A stretch of DNA of 9,236 nucleotides from Pseudomonadota bacterium (GTDB lineage: Bacteria; Pseudomonadota; Alphaproteobacteria; Caulobacterales; Caulobacteraceae). The stretch spans positions 1-9,236 of the forward strand of contig JAEZHG010000235.1 in NCBI GenBank assembly GCA_023436945.1, read 5' to 3'. The notes under the pieces are model-generated. The model was not told the origin of the DNA. It made no database searches and worked only from the letters and a program-made list of their open reading frames with translations. The first letter of the stretch is position 1, and every line of letters starts with the position of its first letter. The translations under genes and the position numbers were made by a program. Shown here in pieces: positions 6,619-9,236 of this stretch.

Positions 6619-7773
6619 TTACCTCGGCAGACCGAGCATACGCTCGGCGATGATGTTGCGCTGGATCTCGTTGGAGCCAGCGTAGATGGGACCGGCTAGT
6701 GCGAAGATGTAGTCATCGATCCACAGCGGCTGACCCTCGACGGCGGGCGGGGTCATCATCTCTGCTTCTGCCCCGAGAATGCGCAGGGCCGTATCTTGAA
6801 GATGGATGTCCAGTTCCGACCAGAAGATCTTGTTGGTGCTGGTCTCGGGGCCGATCTTGCCACCGCTCATCAGGCGGCTGGCGGTCGAATAGATGTTCAG
6901 CGCATACGCCTCGGAGTTCATCCACGCCTTGACCACATCCGCCTCGATCGCCGGATCGCACTGGTCCTTGCGGGCCTGATAGAGCGCCACGAGATTTGCG
7001 GCAGCGACCTGATAGCGGGCAGGGGAGCGCAACATCAGACCGCGCTCAAAACCTGCCGTTGCCATGCAGATGTGCCAGCCCTGACCCTCATCGCCCAAGC
7101 GGTTAAAGGCCGGAACGCGCACGTTCTCGAGGAAGATTTCTGCGAAACCGACGTGGCCGTTCATCTTCGGAATGGCGTTGACGGTGACGCCTTCGGCATT
7201 CAGCGGGAAGAAAATCAGGCTCAGGCCCTTGTGGCGCTCGGTGCCCGGCGTACGGAACAGGCCGAATGCCCAGTCGGCGAACACCGCGCGGCTGGACCAG
7301 ATCTTGTGACCGTTCAGGATGTAGTCGTCGCCGTCCTGCACGCAGGTGGCGCGTACACCGGCCAGATCCGAGCCGGCTTGCGGTTCCGACCATGCCTGCG
7401 CCCAGATTTCATCGCCCGATGCCATCTTCGGCAGGAAGCGCGACTTCTGCTCGTGGGTGCCGAACTCGATCAGCGTCGGACCCAGCAGGAAGATACCGTT
7501 CTGGTTCACGCGGCCCGGAGCACCAGCGCGGTAATACTCTTCCTCGAAGATCAGCCAGCTGATCAGATCGAGACCGCGGCCACCGTATTCCTTGGGCCAT
7601 GTTACCATGCCCCAGTCGCCGGACTTCAGGGTGCGTTCCCACTCGCGGTGGGCTTCGAAACCTTCGCGCGAGGCGTCGAAATGCTCCAAAGGTTCGGCGG
7701 GGACATTATTGGCAAGCCATTCGCGCACTTCGGCGCGGAAGGCTTCCTGTTCGGGGGTATAGGCGAGGTGCAT
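6619..7773 (-). CDS. Acyl-CoA dehydrogenase, alpha subunit (FadE31-like)
   Basis: A 384-residue acyl-CoA dehydrogenase. Domains in order: an N-terminal helical domain (FRAEVREWL, then EEEYYRAGAPGR at 77-88), a middle domain with the flavin signature AWSEPQAGSDLAG (127-139) and NGHKIWSS (154-161), and a C-terminal domain ending PIYAGSNEIQRNIIAERMLGLPR-like. The usual C-terminal base of short-chain enzymes (Glu in YEGT) is A365 here. E243 in GFERG sits where isovaleryl-CoA and long-chain dehydrogenases carry their base, so E243 is the probable catalytic residue, as in the alpha subunits of steroid dehydrogenases. The FRAGAPGR-like, ASGDEIWAQAWSEP and LRSPARY segments look closer to FadE31 than to FadE30/IpdE1 as I recall them. 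It pairs with the beta gene 6 nt downstream, and its ATG overlaps the EchA20-type stop (TGATG). It should introduce the 2,3-double bond of a steroid-derived acyl-CoA. Confidence 0.93.
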   Translation of the reverse strand: MHLAYTPEQEAFRAEVREWLANNVPAEPLEHFDASREGFEAHREWERTLKSGDWGMVTWPKEYGGRGLDLISWLIFEEEYYRAGAPGRVNQNGIFLLGPTLIEFGTHEQKSRFLPKMASGDEIWAQAWSEPQAGSDLAGVRATCVQDGDDYILNGHKIWSSRAVFADWAFGLFRTPGTERHKGLSLIFFPLNAEGVTVNAIPKMNGHVGFAEIFLENVRVPAFNRLGDEGQGWHICMATAGFERGLMLRSPARYQVAAANLVALYQARKDQCDPAIEADVVKAWMNSEAYALNIYSTASRLMSGGKIGPETSTNKIFWSELDIHLQDTALRILGAEAEMMTPPAVEGQPLWIDDYIFALAGPIYAGSNEIQRNIIAERMLGLPR

Positions 7774-8522
7774 CAGAACTTCGCCTGCTTGCCGCCGTCC
7801 ACGAAGGCATCACGGGCCTTCTGGCTGTCCTCGTGGGCATACATCTCGAGGGTGAAACCCTGCTCGATGCGGTAGTGATCGCTGGGGTTGAACGGCTCGA
7901 TCAGGTTCAGCGCCTGTTTGGCGATGACCAGGGCAGTGCGGCTCTTGGCAGCGATGATCTCGCAGAAGGCGCGGGCTTCGCGCTCGAGGTCTGCCAGCGG
8001 CACGACCTTCTCGATCGAGCCCATGCGGTGAAGATCCTCAACCGGAATCTTGCCGCCGGTGAAGAAGGCTGCGCGGACCTTTTGCACAGGAGCCATGCGC
8101 GACAGGAAGGCCGCGCCACCCATGGCACCACGGTCGATTTCCGGCAGCGACAGGTAAGAACCTTCGGCTGCGATCAGGGCGTCGCATGCACCGGCAATAT
8201 TGACGCCGCCACCAATCACGAAGCCATGCAGGGCACCGACGACCGGAATTTCGGCATCACGGATGGCCTTGAAGGTCAGGAAGTTGTCGCGGTTCAGCTT
8301 GGCGATGCGCTCGGGATGGGCCTGCATCTCCTTGATGTCGACTCCACCGCAGAAACCACGGCCTTCAGCGCGGATCAGGATGCAGCGCACTTCCGGGTCA
8401 GTCGCAGCCTTATGGATCAGCGCCGGAATGGACTCCCAGCCCTTGGTATCAAAGGCATTGACGGGCGGGTGATCGAAGAGGATTTCGGCGATCCGGTCTT
8501 TGACGCTCAGAGTGATGGGCAT
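7773..8522 (-). CDS. echA20: EchA20-type crotonase-fold ring hydrolase
   Basis: A 249-residue crotonase-superfamily protein. It has PPVNAF (19-24), AEGRGFCGGVDIKEMQ (52-67) for CoA and oxyanion-hole binding, GFVIGGGVNIAG (100-111) and LPEIDRGAMGG (126-136). Of the two glutamates of true enoyl-CoA hydratases (E144/E164 in the rat enzyme), the first is N108 and only the second remains (E128), so simple hydration is unlikely. M. tuberculosis EchA20 (about 247 residues), as I recall it, shares GRGF-x-x-GVDIKEMQ, LPExxRGAxG and EQGFT and also lacks the first glutamate. EchA20 hydrolyses the five-membered ring of the indene-dione carboxyl-CoA to COCHEA-CoA. Its neighbour upstream is IpdC-like, as in mycobacteria. 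The ATG at 8522 has AAGGTGAG 6 nt upstream; an in-frame extension to 8858 overlaps the IpdC-type gene and is rejected. Confidence 0.9.
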   Translation of the reverse strand: MPITLSVKDRIAEILFDHPPVNAFDTKGWESIPALIHKAATDPEVRCILIRAEGRGFCGGVDIKEMQAHPERIAKLNRDNFLTFKAIRDAEIPVVGALHGFVIGGGVNIAGACDALIAAEGSYLSLPEIDRGAMGGAAFLSRMAPVQKVRAAFFTGGKIPVEDLHRMGSIEKVVPLADLEREARAFCEIIAAKSRTALVIAKQALNLIEPFNPSDHYRIEQGFTLEMYAHEDSQKARDAFVDGGKQAKF

Positions 8523-8528
8523 CGGGAA

Positions 8529-8536
8529 CTCACCTT
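8529..8536 (-). promoter_or_regulatory. Shine-Dalgarno site for the EchA20-type gene
   Basis: AAGGTGAG on the minus strand lies in the 26-nt gap between the IpdC-type stop (TAG, 8551-8549) and ATG 8522, with 6 nt spacing. It fixes the start. Nothing like a terminator or KstR2-type palindrome is visible in this gap. Confidence 0.75.
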
Positions 8537-8548
8537 GAATAATGTTGA

Positions 8549-9236
8549 CTAGGGGCGCAGGGCGGCGACGGCATCCATGCGGGCGAGGGCCTCGGCGATG
8601 ATGCGGTCGACCAACTCGGCGCAGGTCGGGATTTCCTGGATACGGCCGCCGACGACGCCGGTAGCCATCACGCCCTCGACGACATCGCCGTGAACAACGG
8701 CCTTCTGGATCAGGGTCGGCATGGTGGCGGCCATCAGGGCCTGTTTCAGTGGCTGCTCGCCGTGGCCGGTCATGCCCTTGGCCGACCTGATGAGGTCGCC
8801 CAGGCTCGCCCCTGTCTGGCGTTTCATGATGAGGGCGGCTTCGAAAGCACGGAACCACATGGCCAGAGGACCGGACTTTTCGATGCGGTCGAGCAGAGGC
8901 GTGCGGACCATACGCTGCGGGATGCCATCAAGCTTGGTCGTGACGACGATCTGGTCGGTGCCAGCCTTGAGATAGGCAGCCTTGGTGGTGTCGGGCACCG
9001 GGCTTTCGGCGGTCAGCAGGAAGCGGGTGCCCATGGCGATACCGACAGCGCCGTAGGACAGGGCGGCGGCCAGGCCGCGACCGTCCGAGAAACCGCCCGA
9101 CGCGATGACAGGGATTTTGACAGTATCCAGAACTTGCGGGAGCAGGACCGTGGTCGGGACCGAGCCGGTGTGGCCACCGCCTTCGCCACCCTGGACATTG
9201 ACCATGTCGACGCCCAGTTGCTCCATCTTCTGGGCG
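8549..9236 (-). CDS. ipdC: IpdC-type flavoprotein (nitronate monooxygenase family), N-terminus cut by window edge
   Basis: The C-terminal 229 or so residues of an FMN-dependent TIM-barrel protein of the nitronate monooxygenase (2-nitropropane dioxygenase) family, usually 320-360 residues. The frame continues to the right edge with codons reading AQK before the first internal methionine at 9226, so that methionine is not the start. Visible signatures are QGGEGGGHTG, whose histidine codon is 9172-9170, and the phosphate-binding segment IPVIASGGFSDGRGLAAAL followed by MGTRFLL. In M. tuberculosis and Rhodococcus, the family member IpdC (Rv3553) acts between IpdF and EchA20 on HIC-CoA and gives the unsaturated indene-dione carboxyl-CoA. 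Its position directly before the EchA20-type gene, in the same operon as an IpdF-type gene, favours IpdC (ScdK in Comamonas) over a nitroalkane-detoxifying enzyme. Family call strong; IpdC role inferred from context. Confidence 0.87.
   Translation of the reverse strand, partial: AQKMEQLGVDMVNVQGGEGGGHTGSVPTTVLLPQVLDTVKIPVIASGGFSDGRGLAAALSYGAVGIAMGTRFLLTAESPVPDTTKAAYLKAGTDQIVVTTKLDGIPQRMVRTPLLDRIEKSGPLAMWFRAFEAALIMKRQTGASLGDLIRSAKGMTGHGEQPLKQALMAATMPTLIQKAVVHGDVVEGVMATGVVGGRIQEIPTCAELVDRIIAEALARMDAVAALRP

Larger units (their letters stand above)
1..9236 (-). other. Eleven-gene co-directional operon segment for steroid C/D-ring catabolism
   Basis: All eleven genes run right to left. Junctions from right to left: 26 nt gap; TGATG overlap at 7773; 6 nt gap; TGATG at 5581; a short gap of 12 nt (counted to ATG 4417); TGATG at 3509; ATGA at 2445; 2 nt gap; 11 nt gap; TGATG at 798. 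No promoter or rho-independent terminator was recognised, and neither operon end is inside the window. Co-transcription is inferred from spacing. The functions fit HIP ring opening and the beta-oxidation around it. Confidence 0.85.

Noticed and set aside
6796..7875. Plus-strand open frame (359 codons) opposite the alpha dehydrogenase
   Set aside because: It is antisense to a gene with complete dehydrogenase motifs, crosses into the next gene, and has no recognisable protein features.
8523..8548. Possible regulator operator or internal promoter in the 26-nt gap
   Set aside because: The gap has a Shine-Dalgarno site but no convincing inverted repeat, -35/-10 pair or terminator hairpin.
8523..8858. 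N-terminal extension of the EchA20-type protein
   Set aside because: The extra 112 residues are arginine/proline-rich out-of-frame reading of the IpdC-type gene. The protein matches crotonases only from ATG 8522, which has a good ribosome binding site.
8549..9226. ATG at 9226 as the true start of the IpdC-type gene
   Set aside because: Upstream codons to the window edge remain in frame and fit the family, and the first third of the barrel would be missing, so the gene is truncated by the window rather than short.

Overview
The window is a compact, GC-rich (roughly 60% or more) bacterial segment in which every credible gene lies on the minus strand, so it reads from right to left. Eleven genes are packed with almost no spacing. 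Several junctions are stop/start overlaps (TGATG or ATGA), the rest are gaps of 11 nt or less, and the only larger gap is 26 nt (8523-8548). It looks like the interior of one long operon; both ends run off the window. The two ends are a flavin enzyme cut at its N-terminus (right) and a thiolase cut at its C-terminus (left).

The content matches aerobic steroid catabolism, specifically the lower pathway that degrades rings C and D through HIP (the methylhexahydroindanedione propanoate). In transcription order: an IpdC-type nitronate-monooxygenase-family flavoprotein, an EchA20-type crotonase-fold ring hydrolase, an alpha/beta pair of acyl-CoA dehydrogenases, a FadA6-type thiolase, an SDR of the (R)-3-hydroxyacyl-CoA dehydrogenase type, a third acyl-CoA dehydrogenase of the beta type, an IpdF-type SDR, a MaoC-fold (R)-hydratase, a ketosteroid isomerase with a complete active site, and a second thiolase. 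IpdF, IpdC and EchA20 are known in Mycobacterium and Rhodococcus to act in sequence on 5-OH-HIC-CoA to open the five-membered ring. IpdAB then opens the six-membered ring, and a thiolase and acyl-CoA dehydrogenases finish the product (MOODA-CoA). IpdAB, the FadD3-type ligase and any regulator are not in the window and may lie just outside.

The remaining dehydrogenases, hydratase, SDR and thiolases could together form one or two beta-oxidation cycles, acting on the HIP propanoate side chain and on the linear products of ring cleavage. The ketosteroid isomerase acts early in the pathway (rings A/B), so its place inside a C/D-ring operon is the most unexpected element.

The host is most simply a Gram-negative steroid degrader. 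Adjacent alpha/beta acyl-CoA dehydrogenase genes and a Pseudomonas/Comamonas-like isomerase point to Proteobacteria, perhaps a high-GC alphaproteobacterium, but that placement is inference. I saw no mobile element, CRISPR array, RNA gene, promoter or terminator. No stretch over 300 bases lacks a gene. Assignments to named proteins rest on motifs and remembered family sequences, not on a search.
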